Source: an uncultured Planctomycetota bacterium
Lineage (GTDB): Bacteria > Planctomycetota > UBA1135 > GCA-002686595
Length of the DNA: 64,000 nucleotides
Assembly (NCBI GenBank): GCA_903928115.1
Contig: CAIYPP010000118.1
Span: forward strand, 42,217 to 106,216
Direction of reading: 5' to 3'
Shown here: piece after piece, positions 39,049 to 47,730 of the stretch
Layout of the letters: each line of letters opens with the position of its first letter
How positions within the stretch are numbered: the stretch's first letter is position 1
Program-made: the position numbers and the translations under genes
Notes under the pieces: generated by a model
What the model was told of the DNA's origin: nothing
Database searches by the model: none
Seen by the model: only the letters and a program-made list of their open reading frames with translations

Positions 39049-40224
39049 ATGCTGCTCGTCTCGCTCCTTGTCGCGCTCGTCCCCAACGCATCGACGCTCT
39101 CCGTCGAGGATGGCGCGGCGAAGAAACGTCCCAACATCGACTCGGAGGCGAAGCGCGCCCACGCGCTGCTCGTCGACTTGCAGGAGAACCTCGCGAGCGA
39201 GAAGGGCGAGAAGCGCGAGTGGCCGTACGAAGGCGTGTACCGAGAGAAGGGCCAGATTCCCGTCGGCTACCGCGTCGGCGGCACGGCGATCTCGGCGTGG
39301 GCGCTGATCGAGTCGCCCAACCATGCGAAGTCGAAGGAGTCGCAGGCCGCGGTCGCTCGCGCCGTCGAGTTCCTGTTCGAGACGCTCGAGAACCCTGCGA
39401 TGGCCGCGGGCTTCAACGGCGGCTACGACGTGCGCGGCTGGGGGCATGCCTACTCGCTGCAGCTCTTCTTGCGACTGCGCGCGCTCAAGCTCGTGCCGAA
39501 GGGACAGGAAAAGAAGCTCGACGTGTGGGTGACGAAGCTCGTCGAGACGCTGCACGCCACCGAGATCGTCGAGTCGGGCGGCTGGAACTACTCGCGTCCC
39601 GGCGGAGGCGCCAAACGCGCGCCCGCGTCGCCGTTCATGACCGCGCCGACGCTGATCGCGCTGTTCGAGGCGCAGAAGCAGGGTGAGAAGGTGGACGCGG
39701 CGTTGGTCGCGCGCGCGCTCGACGCGCTCGAAGGCTGCCGCACCGAAGCGGGCGCGATTCCGTACAACACGGGCGCCAAGAAGGACGAGTGGCCGGGCGC
39801 GATCGGGCGCTCGCCGATCACCGAGTGTGTGCTGCTGCTCGCGGGCCGCAGCAGCGAGGACAACGTGCGACGCTCGCTCGACAACTTCCTCGAGCACTGG
39901 GAGTGGCTGGAAAAGCGTCGCAAGGGCACGGGCACCCACGTGCCGCCCTACGGTGTCGCGCCGTACTACTTCTTCTACGCGCACGGCTACGCCGCGCTCG
40001 CGATCGAGTTCCTGCCGGAGGCGGAACGCGCGAGCTACCGCGAGCGCTTCGTGGAGCGTCTGTTCCAGGTGCAGGAGGCCAGCGGCGGCTGGAATGACCG
40101 CATCTTCCCGCGCAGCGAGAACTATGGCACGGCGATGGGCCTGCTCGCACTGCTCGCGCCGAAGCTGCCGCGACCGACGGGCTGGACCGCGCCTGCGCCG
40201 ACGACGCAGGGCGAAGCGAAGTAG
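39049..40224 (+). CDS. Secreted squalene-cyclase/prenyltransferase-fold protein 2
   Basis: A 391-residue exported protein with a very short signal (MLLVSLLVALVPNAST) after the ribosome site GGAGGCCTCCCC. The mature part is a helical toroid: VGGTAISAWALIES, GFNGGYDVRGWGHAYSLQLFLRL, SGGWNYSRPGGG and VQEASGGWNDR repeats. Overall like protein 1 at 35.2-36.4 kb in length, export and fold type, though not closely similar by eye. No cyclase DXDD motif. Planctomycetes encode many such proteins; they may be polysaccharide- or terpenoid-related. Ends with TAG. Confidence 0.72.
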   Translation: MLLVSLLVALVPNASTLSVEDGAAKKRPNIDSEAKRAHALLVDLQENLASEKGEKREWPYEGVYREKGQIPVGYRVGGTAISAWALIESPNHAKSKESQAAVARAVEFLFETLENPAMAAGFNGGYDVRGWGHAYSLQLFLRLRALKLVPKGQEKKLDVWVTKLVETLHATEIVESGGWNYSRPGGGAKRAPASPFMTAPTLIALFEAQKQGEKVDAALVARALDALEGCRTEAGAIPYNTGAKKDEWPGAIGRSPITECVLLLAGRSSEDNVRRSLDNFLEHWEWLEKRRKGTGTHVPPYGVAPYYFFYAHGYAALAIEFLPEAERASYRERFVERLFQVQEASGGWNDRIFPRSENYGTAMGLLALLAPKLPRPTGWTAPAPTTQGEAK

Positions 40225-40251
40225 CTCCGAACGGCGCCGGAGCTCGCGCGC

Positions 40252-40656
40252 TCAGCGCGCGCTCTTGCGCACCAATTCCGCGATCTTCGCGCGGATCAGT
40301 TCGCGCACGGCGTCGAACTCCGAGTCGTCCAAGTGCTTCGGATCGGGGATGCCCCAGTCCGCGCGCTGCTTGGCTCGCACGGACGGGCACTCGTCGCCGC
40401 AGCCCATCGTGATGGCCCAGTCCCACTCGATCTGGGGCACCTCCGACAGCGGCTTGGAGCGCAGCCCCGTCGCGTCGCAGCCGATGCGCTGCAGGGAGGC
40501 GAGCGCTTTGGGGTTCACGCTCCCCGACGGTCGCGAGCCCGAGCTGTGCGCATCGAGCTGCGCGGGGAAGTCCCGCCGCGCCAGTGCCTCCGCGAGCTGA
40601 CTGCGGCACGAGTTCTCGACGCACACGAACAGGACGCGCAACGGCCAAGTTTCCAT
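40252..40656 (-). CDS. arsC: Arsenate reductase ArsC (thioredoxin-coupled, LMW-phosphatase fold)
   Basis: A 134-residue enzyme that reduces arsenate to arsenite. The phosphatase loop C12-V-E-N-S-C17-R18 begins the active site; the resolving cysteines are C86 and C90 in [12 protein letters not shown], and the general acid Asp lies in WGIPDPKHL. This corresponds to the Staphylococcus-type ArsC that takes electrons from thioredoxin. It diverges from arsR with a 41-base gap, so one operator can control both directions. Confidence 0.93.
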   Translation of the reverse strand: METWPLRVLFVCVENSCRSQLAEALARRDFPAQLDAHSSGSRPSGSVNPKALASLQRIGCDATGLRSKPLSEVPQIEWDWAITMGCGDECPSVRAKQRADWGIPDPKHLDDSEFDAVRELIRAKIAELVRKSAR

Positions 40657-40683
40657 GAGTGGAAGTTCTCCGCGCCCATTCTT

Positions 40684-40699
40684 ATCGTCATTCTACGAT
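40684..40699. promoter_or_regulatory. Candidate ArsR operator (inverted repeat)
   Basis: ATCGT (40684-40688) and ACGAT (40695-40699) form an inverted repeat with a 6-base spacer, overlapping the arsR start codon, in the short arsC-arsR divergent gap. ArsR repressors bind short dyads in such gaps. Location and symmetry are the only support. Confidence 0.4.
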
Positions 40700-41033
40700 G
40701 AAAGGCAAGTCCTGCTGCCCGCCGCCCAAGCGCGCGAGCGAGCTGCCCAAGCTCACCGGCCGCGCGGGCGAGCGCGAGCTCGCGAAGCTCGCCAAAGCGC
40801 TCGGTCATCCCGCGCGGGTGCGCATCGTGCGCTTCCTGCAGGCGCGACGCTCCTGCGTGTGCGGCGGGATTGTCGAGCACGTCGGCCTCGCGCAAGCCAC
40901 GGTGTCTCAGCACCTCAAGGTCCTTGCCGATGCGGGAATCGTGCGCGGCACCATCTCGGGCCCGAGCACGTGCTACTGCCTCGAACCCGCCGTTCTGCGT
41001 CGCTTCCACCGCTTGCTGGGGAGCCTCTCCTGA
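40698..41033 (+). CDS. arsR: Arsenic-responsive repressor ArsR
   Basis: A 111-residue winged-helix repressor of the ArsR/SmtB family. The metalloid site is SCVCGG in the sensing helix (the ELCVCDL equivalent), followed by the recognition helix [19 protein letters not shown]. Extra cysteines are in the N-terminal tail (KSCCPPPK) and near the end (TCYCLEP). It would repress arsC and acr3 until arsenite binds. ATG 40698 matches the family start. Its stop overlaps the acr3 ATG by one base (TGATG). Confidence 0.93.
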   Translation: MKGKSCCPPPKRASELPKLTGRAGERELAKLAKALGHPARVRIVRFLQARRSCVCGGIVEHVGLAQATVSQHLKVLADAGIVRGTISGPSTCYCLEPAVLRRFHRLLGSLS

Positions 41034-42103
41034 TGAGCACGATCCGTCGACTCTCGTTTCTCGATCGCTACCTCACCGCGTGGATCTTCCTCGCGATGGC
41101 CGTCGGAGTCGCGCTCGGCTGGGCGGCGCCGGAGATCGCGGGCAAGCTGGAGTCCCTGCGCGTCGGGACCACTTCGATTCCGATCGCGGTCGGGTTGATC
41201 GCGATGATGTATCCGCCGCTCGCGAAGGTGCGCTACGAGGAGCTCGGCCGCGTACTCCGCGCGCCGCGCGTACTCGTTCTCTCGCTGGTCCAGAACTGGA
41301 TCGTCGGTCCGCTCTTGATGTTCGCGCTCGCGGTCCTGTTCCTGCGCGATGAGCCGGAGTACATGCTCGGGCTGATCTTGATCGGGCTCGCGCGCTGCAT
41401 CGCGATGGTCCTCGTGTGGAACGACCTCGCGGACGGCGACCGCGAGTACTGCGCGGGACTCGTCGCACTGAACTCACTGTTCCAGATCTTGCTCTTTCCG
41501 GTCTACGCATGGTTCTTCGCGAGCTACCTGCCGGGCTCGCTCGGGCTCCAAGGTACAGCGGTGCCGATCTCGATGGGCGAGATCGCGACGAGCGTGGCGA
41601 TCTACCTCGGCATTCCCTTCGCCGCGGGCTTTCTCTCACGCATGTTCCTCGTCCGTACACGAGGCCGAGAGTGGTTCGAGGCCACGTTCGCGCCGCGCAT
41701 CGGGCCGCTCACGCTCCTCTCGCTGCTCTTCACGATCGTCGTGATGTTCGCGCTGCAGGGCGAGCGGATCGTCGAACTTCCGCTCGACGTGCTGCGCATC
41801 GCGGTGCCGATGCTCCTGTACTTCGTGGTGATGTTCTTCGCGTCCTTCCTGATGAGCTGGAAGCTCGGCGCGAACTATGCGCAGTCGGCGACGCTCTCTT
41901 TCACCGCGGCGTCGAACAACTTCGAGCTCGCGATCGCCGTGGCCGTCGCGACATTCGGAATTGGGAGCGGCGCCGCACTGGTCGCGGTCATCGGGCCGCT
42001 CGTCGAGGTCCCGGTTCTGATCACGCTCGTGGGGGCGGCGCGCTGGCTCCAAAGGCGTCTGTTCGGCGCTGCAACGGACGCAGGTGCGTCCTGCCGCAGG
42101 TAG
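41033..42103 (+). CDS. acr3: Arsenite efflux permease Acr3
   Basis: A 356-residue inner-membrane protein with about 10 helices, of the ACR3 family that exports arsenite. Diagnostic segments: [44 protein letters not shown], the conserved Cys region [21 protein letters not shown] and a late [19 protein letters not shown]. Translationally linked to arsR. Together arsC (arsenate to arsenite), acr3 (efflux) and arsR make a minimal complete arsenic resistance locus. Ends with TAG. Confidence 0.93.
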   Translation: MSTIRRLSFLDRYLTAWIFLAMAVGVALGWAAPEIAGKLESLRVGTTSIPIAVGLIAMMYPPLAKVRYEELGRVLRAPRVLVLSLVQNWIVGPLLMFALAVLFLRDEPEYMLGLILIGLARCIAMVLVWNDLADGDREYCAGLVALNSLFQILLFPVYAWFFASYLPGSLGLQGTAVPISMGEIATSVAIYLGIPFAAGFLSRMFLVRTRGREWFEATFAPRIGPLTLLSLLFTIVVMFALQGERIVELPLDVLRIAVPMLLYFVVMFFASFLMSWKLGANYAQSATLSFTAASNNFELAIAVAVATFGIGSGAALVAVIGPLVEVPVLITLVGAARWLQRRLFGAATDAGASCRR

Positions 42104-42186
42104 ACCTCGCGCTACCGTCCCCAGCGGGGGACGGGCCGCTCTGGGGCCTTGAGTCGGCTCGGCACGGTGTCGATAGGCACGACACG

Positions 42187-42837
42187 GTGAAGCTCCCGTC
42201 CCAGTTCCTCGCTTGGACCGCTGCCGCCACGGTGTTGGCGCTGGCTGCGTCGTTCGTGGCACTGCGAGCCGAGCCGGAGTCGCAGCGCGAGGTCGTCGCG
42301 CTCGAGAGCCTGTACAGCGAGCCCGCGACCCACCTCGGCCGCAGCTTCCGCGTGCGCTTCCAAGTGCGCGGCGAGTGCGCGGAGTGGAATCCGTACCTCA
42401 CGCGCTTTGGCGCAGCGGAGTATCGCGCGTTCGACGTGTGGTCGGACTCGCAGTTCCTGTGGGACAAGGAGCAGTGGGACGCGCCGCTCGGGCGCTGCTT
42501 CGTGCGTCGGGGGGGAATCGCGGAGCGCACCCTCGAAGGCGCCCCTCGACTCTCGCGCATCGAGGCGATCGTCACGGTTCGTCAGGTATTCCTCGGGCGT
42601 CCGTGGTTCGAGGTCGAGAGCGCGCGTCGCATCGTCGACGAGCTCGGCGAGAGCACGCTCTTGCATGCCAGTCGCGGCTACGAGGCGTTCTTGGGAGGTC
42701 GCTGGACCGCAGCGCGCGAGCGCTTTGACCAGGCACTCGTCGGCTCGATGCCCGAGGCACTGCGAACGGAGCTGCGGAGGCTGCGTGAGTCGACGCTGCA
42801 GCCGCACTCCAACGACACGCGGCGCGAGCAGCGCTGA
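42187..42837 (+). CDS. Membrane-anchored protein, function unknown
   Basis: A 216-residue protein from GTG 42187, with an N-terminal hydrophobic segment (FLAWTAAATVLALAASFVAL) and a soluble body. The body contains VALESLYSEPATHLGRSFRVRFQVRGECAEW, which looks like an OB-fold segment (residence for small-ligand or nucleic-acid-like binding), and ends with a helical TPR-like part (GYEAFLGGRWTAARERFDQAL). I recognise no family. An 83-base gap separates it from acr3, and it converges on the PLP enzyme. Confidence 0.6.
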   Translation: MKLPSQFLAWTAAATVLALAASFVALRAEPESQREVVALESLYSEPATHLGRSFRVRFQVRGECAEWNPYLTRFGAAEYRAFDVWSDSQFLWDKEQWDAPLGRCFVRRGGIAERTLEGAPRLSRIEAIVTVRQVFLGRPWFEVESARRIVDELGESTLLHASRGYEAFLGGRWTAARERFDQALVGSMPEALRTELRRLRESTLQPHSNDTRREQR

Positions 42838-42847
42838 TCGAGCGCGC

Positions 42848-43939
42848 TCAGTCTCCGTGGGCGCGGGCGTCCACGGGCACGACTTCGAGGAGTCGCTCGC
42901 TCTCGAGGAGGGCGCAGCGCTCGGCGAGATTCACCATGGGGCAAACGTGCTTGGGGTACAGCTCGACGAGAGAGCCGACGCGCGGCGCGGAGCTCGGCGG
43001 GACGCGGAAGGGCAGGTGCTCTTCGCTCGGGCGCAGCGCAGACCAATCGTCGTGGCCCGCCGCGCACACACACGGATCGGGGACCGAAGCATCGACGGAC
43101 TTGGAGCCTGCGTCGAGCGTGACGCGCCCGTGGTGCGGCGTGCTCACGACACGCGCGAGCACGCTCGCAGCGCAGGAGAATCCATGGATTCCGAGCGCTT
43201 CGCTGTTCAGGTCCCAGTACACGACGATGCCCGGCGAGACGCGGTGGGGCAGGGCGGCGAGGCCCGAGTGGTCGAGCGCTTCGAGAAACGTCGGCGTTCC
43301 GCTCGTGATGAGCTCGTGTTCCGCACAGCCCATGTCCTCGGTGATGCTGCACAGCGCGTCGAAGATCGGAGCGCAGGTCGCGAGCCGCTCGGCGGATGTC
43401 GCACTTCGAATGTGACCTTCGTAGGCGTGGAGGCCGCGGAGGGAGCTGCCGCTTGCGCCGACCACGGCGCGAATGCGCGAGCGAGCCTCGAGCGGCGCGC
43501 CACTGCGCCCCATCCCGGGATCCAGATCCACGAAGACACCGAGTCCAGAGGCGACGAGCGAGGACGCGTGCTCGGGCTCGTCGGAAAGCACGGACAGCCG
43601 ATGTTCAGGGAACTGGCGAGCCAGCTCGGCGATGCGCGTCAGGTTCGCACCGCGGTGGGGAAATGCGACGAGGAGGTCGAGGTGCTCGCCGCGCTGCTGC
43701 GCCAGCTCGAGCAGCACGCGGGCTTCGCGCGTCGTCGCGCACTTGAAGTCGCGCAGGCCTGCGTCGAGCAGCAGCTCCAACACGGCGCGGACCTTTGCGG
43801 TCTTGACGTGGGGCCTCCAGCGGGAGAGTCCGCCGTGCGGCGCGAGCAAGGACCGCATGTGCGCGATGTTGGACCGAACCCGATCGAGACGGATCAGCAG
43901 GTGCGGTGTCGGCAGTGCTTCGAGGGAGTGCGGGATCAT
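42848..43939 (-). CDS. D-threonine aldolase / D-serine dehydratase-like PLP enzyme
   Basis: A 363-residue fold-type III (alanine racemase-like) enzyme. PLP lysine is K46 in WRPHVKTAKV; the barrel continues through FKCATTREARVLL, VDLDPGMGRSG, LRGLHAYEGHI and ELITSGTPTF. The C-terminal metal site ELYPKHVCPMVNLAE carries the His-x-Cys pair of D-threonine aldolases and eukaryotic-type D-serine dehydratases. Which substrate it uses cannot be told from sequence. ATG 43939 overlaps the stop of the small Cys protein by 4 bases, so both belong to one unit. Confidence 0.85.
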   Translation of the reverse strand: MIPHSLEALPTPHLLIRLDRVRSNIAHMRSLLAPHGGLSRWRPHVKTAKVRAVLELLLDAGLRDFKCATTREARVLLELAQQRGEHLDLLVAFPHRGANLTRIAELARQFPEHRLSVLSDEPEHASSLVASGLGVFVDLDPGMGRSGAPLEARSRIRAVVGASGSSLRGLHAYEGHIRSATSAERLATCAPIFDALCSITEDMGCAEHELITSGTPTFLEALDHSGLAALPHRVSPGIVVYWDLNSEALGIHGFSCAASVLARVVSTPHHGRVTLDAGSKSVDASVPDPCVCAAGHDDWSALRPSEEHLPFRVPPSSAPRVGSLVELYPKHVCPMVNLAERCALLESERLLEVVPVDARAHGD

Positions 43940-44145
43940 GGACGAGCTGGGGGCGGTGGCTTGGGCTCGTACGCACGGCACTCCTCGCCGGTCGCGGCTC
44001 GAATCTCGATCGACGGAGGTCGCGCGCTCACGATGCCAAACGCGCGGCAGCCGTGCGGGGTCGCGGGCTGGTGTGTGACCCAGTAGTGCTTGCAGCGGAC
44101 GCAGGTGGGGACAGCGGGGCGCGGTTCCAAAGCGCGCGGTAGCAT
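43936..44145 (-). CDS. Small four-cysteine protein
   Basis: A 69-residue protein with CVRCKHYWVTHQPATPHGC, RAFGIVSARPPS and GEEC, followed by EPKPPPP. I recall the pattern C-x2-C-x(2)-Y-W/Y-V-T, then G-C-R-A-F/M-G, as a widespread short conserved protein of unknown function, sometimes mislabelled uracil-DNA glycosylase. The cysteines suggest zinc binding. Met 44145 is chosen; an upstream Met (44181) would add 12 residues. Coupled to the PLP enzyme by a 4-base overlap. Confidence 0.65.
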   Translation of the reverse strand: MLPRALEPRPAVPTCVRCKHYWVTHQPATPHGCRAFGIVSARPPSIEIRAATGEECRAYEPKPPPPARP

Positions 44146-44186
44146 GGCGCTTCGCCGCAGGGGTTGGAAGTCGCGGTGCACAGCCG

Positions 44187-45200
44187 ATGAAGCGAATTCG
44201 CACGGGCTTGGCTCTCGGAGCCGCGGTGTTGCTCGGACTCGCGTGGGGGACGCGCGAAGAGCCTTCGTCGATGCGGCTCGCGGCGCGCGCGTTCGTCGAG
44301 ACGCTCGAGGAAGCGGATCGAAGCAAGGCTCAATTGCCTATGCATGTCGCGCAGCGACGAGATTGGCACTACGTCCCGCGGGAGCGTTTTGGGGTCGCGC
44401 TTCGCGACCTCGACGAGCGGGAGCGGAAGGCCTTGCGTGCGCTCTTGCGGACGACGCTCAGCGCGGCAGGCGAGCAGGCCGTCGACGCGATCGTCGCGCT
44501 CGAAGACGTGCTGCGCGAGCTCGAGTCGACGCCCGCGCAGCCTGCGACCTGGCGGGACGCGGGTGCCTACACGATCTGCCTGTTTGGCGACCTCGCGAGC
44601 CCCGACCCGTGGGCCTGGCGCTTCGAGGGGCACCATGTCGTTCTCCACTTCACGGAGATCGGGAACGAGGTCACGCTCAGCCCGCACTTTCTGGGCACGA
44701 ATCCGGCGCGCCACGAGCGCGCGGGGCGCGTCGTCGAGCCGCTTGGCGCCGAGCAGGCGCTGGCGAGGGAGCTCGTCTCTGCGCTGGAAGGATCTCTGCG
44801 AGAGCGGGCTCACGACTCCTCTCCGCCGCCTGGAGACGTGCTCGCCGGACCGGGGCAATGGCCGCGGTTCTCCACCAAGGAGGGCATTGCGCTCGGGGAA
44901 CTGCCCGAGTCGCCGCGCAAGCTCGCGGAGCGGCTGCTGGACGTCTACGTGGGACGCTTCGAGGGCGCGGCGCGCATGCGGGCGGAAGAGCTCACGTCCG
45001 AGCGCGGAAGCCTGCGCTTCCTCTGGATTGGGGCCCTCCAGCCTGGCGAGCCCCACTACTACCGAATCCACTCGCCGCGCTTTGCCCTCGAGTACCAGAA
45101 CTCCCAGAGCGGCGCGAACCACGTGCACACGTTGTGGCGCGAGTGGGATGGTGACTTCGGCGGGGAGAAGGCCGGGGGCTCGACGGGAAGCGAGCGGTGA
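44187..45200 (+). CDS. DUF3500 family exported protein
   Basis: A 337-residue protein with an N-terminal signal-like segment ([15 protein letters not shown]). It matches DUF3500 in order: [70 protein letters not shown], and the end block [33 protein letters not shown]3500 proteins are secreted and uncharacterised. Its TGA overlaps the GTG of the DUF2256 gene (GTGA). It diverges from the small Cys gene with about 40 bases between starts. Confidence 0.85.
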   Translation: MKRIRTGLALGAAVLLGLAWGTREEPSSMRLAARAFVETLEEADRSKAQLPMHVAQRRDWHYVPRERFGVALRDLDERERKALRALLRTTLSAAGEQAVDAIVALEDVLRELESTPAQPATWRDAGAYTICLFGDLASPDPWAWRFEGHHVVLHFTEIGNEVTLSPHFLGTNPARHERAGRVVEPLGAEQALARELVSALEGSLRERAHDSSPPPGDVLAGPGQWPRFSTKEGIALGELPESPRKLAERLLDVYVGRFEGAARMRAEELTSERGSLRFLWIGALQPGEPHYYRIHSPRFALEYQNSQSGANHVHTLWREWDGDFGGEKAGGSTGSER

Positions 45201-45352
45201 AGAGCGGACAGCCGCGTCCGAGCAAGCTCTGCGCCACCTGCGGCCGTCGGATGGAGTGGCGCAAGAAGTGGGAGCGTGACTGGGAGCAGGTTCGGCATTG
45301 CAGCGAGCGCTGTCGTCGCGAAGCCGCGCGACGCAATCGACCGAAGCGTTAG
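45197..45352 (+). CDS. DUF2256 family small zinc-like protein
   Basis: A 51-residue protein missed by ordinary length cut-offs. From GTG 45197 it reads [20 protein letters not shown] followed by [16 protein letters not shown], the DUF2256 signature (C-x2-C, RKKW, W, C-x3-C). These proteins are very short, basic and of unknown function, and are often encoded beside photolyase or repair genes; here recN follows 102 bases downstream. Coupled to the DUF3500 gene by a GTGA overlap. Ends with TAG. Confidence 0.85.
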   Translation: MKSGQPRPSKLCATCGRRMEWRKKWERDWEQVRHCSERCRREAARRNRPKR

Positions 45353-45454
45353 CCGGATGGCGGGGAGCGCGCGGGAAAGCCGCACGGCGGGCACAAATTT
45401 CCGCGGATTCTGCGGTGACTTTGGAGCGCGCCGTGAGTCCATAATGCCGCAGCC

Positions 45455-47212
45455 ATGCTGGTGGAACTGGAGATCTGCGACCTCGCGCTCATCGAGCGGG
45501 CCGAGCTTTCGTTCGGTCCGGGGCTCAACGTCATCACGGGCGAGACCGGCGCGGGCAAGAGCCTGCTCGTCGGCGCGCTCGAGCTGCTCTTGGGCGAGAA
45601 GCCCAAGTCCGCGGTCGTCCGGAGTGGCGCCACGCGAGCGAGCGTCGAGGGACGGTTCCGCGTGCCGACCGCATCGCAGAGCGTGCGGCGTTGGGCCACG
45701 CAGTTCGCGCCCGAGCTCCTCGAGGAGTGGGACGCGGACAAGGCGGCTCGCGAGCTGGAGCTGCACCTCGTGCGCACCATCGGGTCGGACGGCAAGGCTC
45801 GCGCGTACGTCAACGCGCGACCGGTGACTCGCGAGGCGCTCGCGGCCCTTGCGCCGCGTCTGTTCGAGATCCACGGGCAGAACGACCACCAACGCCTGCA
45901 CGATCCCGCCGAGCAGCTGCGGCTATTGGATGGCTTCGGCAAGCTGGAGAAATCGGTCGGTGCGTACAAAGAGGCGCGCGAGCGGTGGGCCAAGCTCGTC
46001 GATGAGGCACTGCGCTTGGAGCGCGAAGCGAACGAGCGGCGCGACCGGCTGGACCTCGCACGCTTTCAGCTGAGCGAGATCGGTGAGGCGAATCCCGATC
46101 CGGAGGAGCGTGCGCGACTGGAGCCCGAGCGAGAGCTCCTGCGGCACGCCGCGGGCATGAAGCAGGGCTTCGCGGAGGTTCTCACCGCGCTCTGCGACGG
46201 CGACGACGCTGCACTCGACCGAGTGAAGCACGCCCAGCGCTTCCTCGACGGCTGGCGCTCGCGCGTCGCGTCGCTCGAAGGTCCCGCCGCGGACCTCGAG
46301 ACCGCCTACGCGCACTTGGACGATGCGGTGCGCGCCCTGCGCTCCCTCGGCGACCAGCTCGAGGTCGATCCGCGGCGCTTGGAGCAGATCGAGGAGCGGC
46401 TCGCCGAGCTGGAACGGCTCGAGCGAAAGTACCGGACGGATGCCGCGGGGCTGCTCGCGCGCCGCGCCGAGTTGGAGAATGAGGTTGCACGCTTGGAGAA
46501 GGACGAGCGCAATCAAGCGGGCCTCGGCGACGCGATCGTGCTGGCTCGCGCAAAGCTGCTCGAGCAGGGCAAGGAACTGCGACGAGCGCGCGGCGCGCTG
46601 CGCGAAAAGCTCGTGAAGCAGGTGCACAAGGCGCTCAAGGAACTCGGACTCTCGAATGCGACGTTCGACGTGCGGATCTCGTCGCGCGCAGAAGACGATG
46701 GCGTTGCTGCGGAGGCCGCGTCGCGCGCGATGATCGAAGCCGATCAGGCGCGCTTCGGCGAGCGCGGCATGGATCGCGTCGAGTTCTTGCTCGCGGCGAA
46801 TCCGGGCGAGTCGATGAACCGTCTGCGCGACGTCGCGTCCGGCGGCGAAACCGCGCGCATCATGCTCGCGCTCCGCGGGGTCCTAGCGGAGGCTGGCGAG
46901 CGTCGCTCGCTCTTGTTCGACGAGATCGACTCGGGCGTCGGCGGCCGCCTCGGCCCGACGGTCGGCACGCACCTCCGCACTCTCGCCGAGCACCATCAGG
47001 TCCTGTGCGTGACGCACCTCCCCGCGATCGCCGCGATGGCGTCGCAGCACTTGCGCGTCGAGAAGCGCGTCGAAGGTGGCCGCACGCGTACCCGCGTGGA
47101 GGCGCTCGCGGGCGAGCGCCGCGTCCACGAGATCGCCGACATGATCGCAGGCGGCAAGGACCAAGAGACCGCTCGCGCCGAAGCGCGGCGTCTGAGGGAG
47201 CTCAAGGTGTGA
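45455..47212 (+). CDS. recN: DNA repair protein RecN
   Basis: A 585-residue SMC-like ATPase of recombinational double-strand break repair. Walker A GETGAGKS (29-36), Q-loop region FEIHGQNDHQRLHDP, two coiled-coil arms (about 170-370), ABC signature ASGGETARIMLAL, Walker B RSLLFDEIDSGVGG and the H-switch VTHLPAIAAMASQHL. Length is slightly longer than E. coli RecN (553). Its stop overlaps the following RDD gene, so recN heads an eight-gene coupled cluster that is otherwise about membrane and MoxR functions. No LexA box was recognised upstream. Confidence 0.94.
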   Translation: MLVELEICDLALIERAELSFGPGLNVITGETGAGKSLLVGALELLLGEKPKSAVVRSGATRASVEGRFRVPTASQSVRRWATQFAPELLEEWDADKAARELELHLVRTIGSDGKARAYVNARPVTREALAALAPRLFEIHGQNDHQRLHDPAEQLRLLDGFGKLEKSVGAYKEARERWAKLVDEALRLEREANERRDRLDLARFQLSEIGEANPDPEERARLEPERELLRHAAGMKQGFAEVLTALCDGDDAALDRVKHAQRFLDGWRSRVASLEGPAADLETAYAHLDDAVRALRSLGDQLEVDPRRLEQIEERLAELERLERKYRTDAAGLLARRAELENEVARLEKDERNQAGLGDAIVLARAKLLEQGKELRRARGALREKLVKQVHKALKELGLSNATFDVRISSRAEDDGVAAEAASRAMIEADQARFGERGMDRVEFLLAANPGESMNRLRDVASGGETARIMLALRGVLAEAGERRSLLFDEIDSGVGGRLGPTVGTHLRTLAEHHQVLCVTHLPAIAAMASQHLRVEKRVEGGRTRTRVEALAGERRVHEIADMIAGGKDQETARAEARRLRELKV

Positions 47213-47730
47213 GCGACGGCGTGCCGCAGGAGCTCGATCCCTATCGTGCTCCTCAGTCGCAGCTCGCGCCGCGGCAGCGACGGCGCGGACGACGCGATCT
47301 GGCCGGTCGAGTGGAACGCCTGCTCGCGGCCTTGATCGACAGCCTCGCATATACGCCGGCGGTCCTCGGCTTCGCGTTGGGAGATGCACTGGGTTTCGTC
47401 GTCGACGCCGAGCAGATGGACATCAACCTCAGCGGCTTGATCGGGCTCTCCTTGAGCTTCTTTTGGTGCGTGGGGGTGTTCGTCGTGCAGTGCTACCTGC
47501 TCTACACGAATGGATGGACGATCGGGAAACGGCTCCTCGGCATCCGCATTGCCCATGTCGACGGCGGGGATGCCAGTTTCTTTCATCTCATCGTTCTGCG
47601 CACGCTGCTCCCGATGTTCATGGGTTTCTGCTGCGGCCTCATCCACTTGCTCGACGTGCTGATGATCCTTGGCGACGAGCGTCGTTGTCTGCACGACCTG
47701 GTGGCGGGCACGATCGTGGTGAAGGCGTGA
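47209..47730 (+). CDS. RDD family membrane protein 1
   Basis: A 173-residue protein with three or four membrane helices. The RDD signature is RRGRRDLAGRVERLLAALIDSLAY near the start and TIGKRLLGIRIAHVDG in the middle, ending in the amphipathic DERRCLHDLVAGTIVV. RDD proteins may be transporters or membrane-partner proteins. GTG 47209 overlaps the recN stop; its TGA overlaps the next RDD gene. The two RDD proteins are distinct subtypes, not recent duplicates. Confidence 0.85.
   Translation: MSDGVPQELDPYRAPQSQLAPRQRRRGRRDLAGRVERLLAALIDSLAYTPAVLGFALGDALGFVVDAEQMDINLSGLIGLSLSFFWCVGVFVVQCYLLYTNGWTIGKRLLGIRIAHVDGGDASFFHLIVLRTLLPMFMGFCCGLIHLLDVLMILGDERRCLHDLVAGTIVVKA

Noticed and set aside
40252..40656. 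A second selenoprotein in ArsC
   Set aside because: All redox positions are encoded by ordinary Cys codons (C12, C17, C86, C90) and the frame is uninterrupted.
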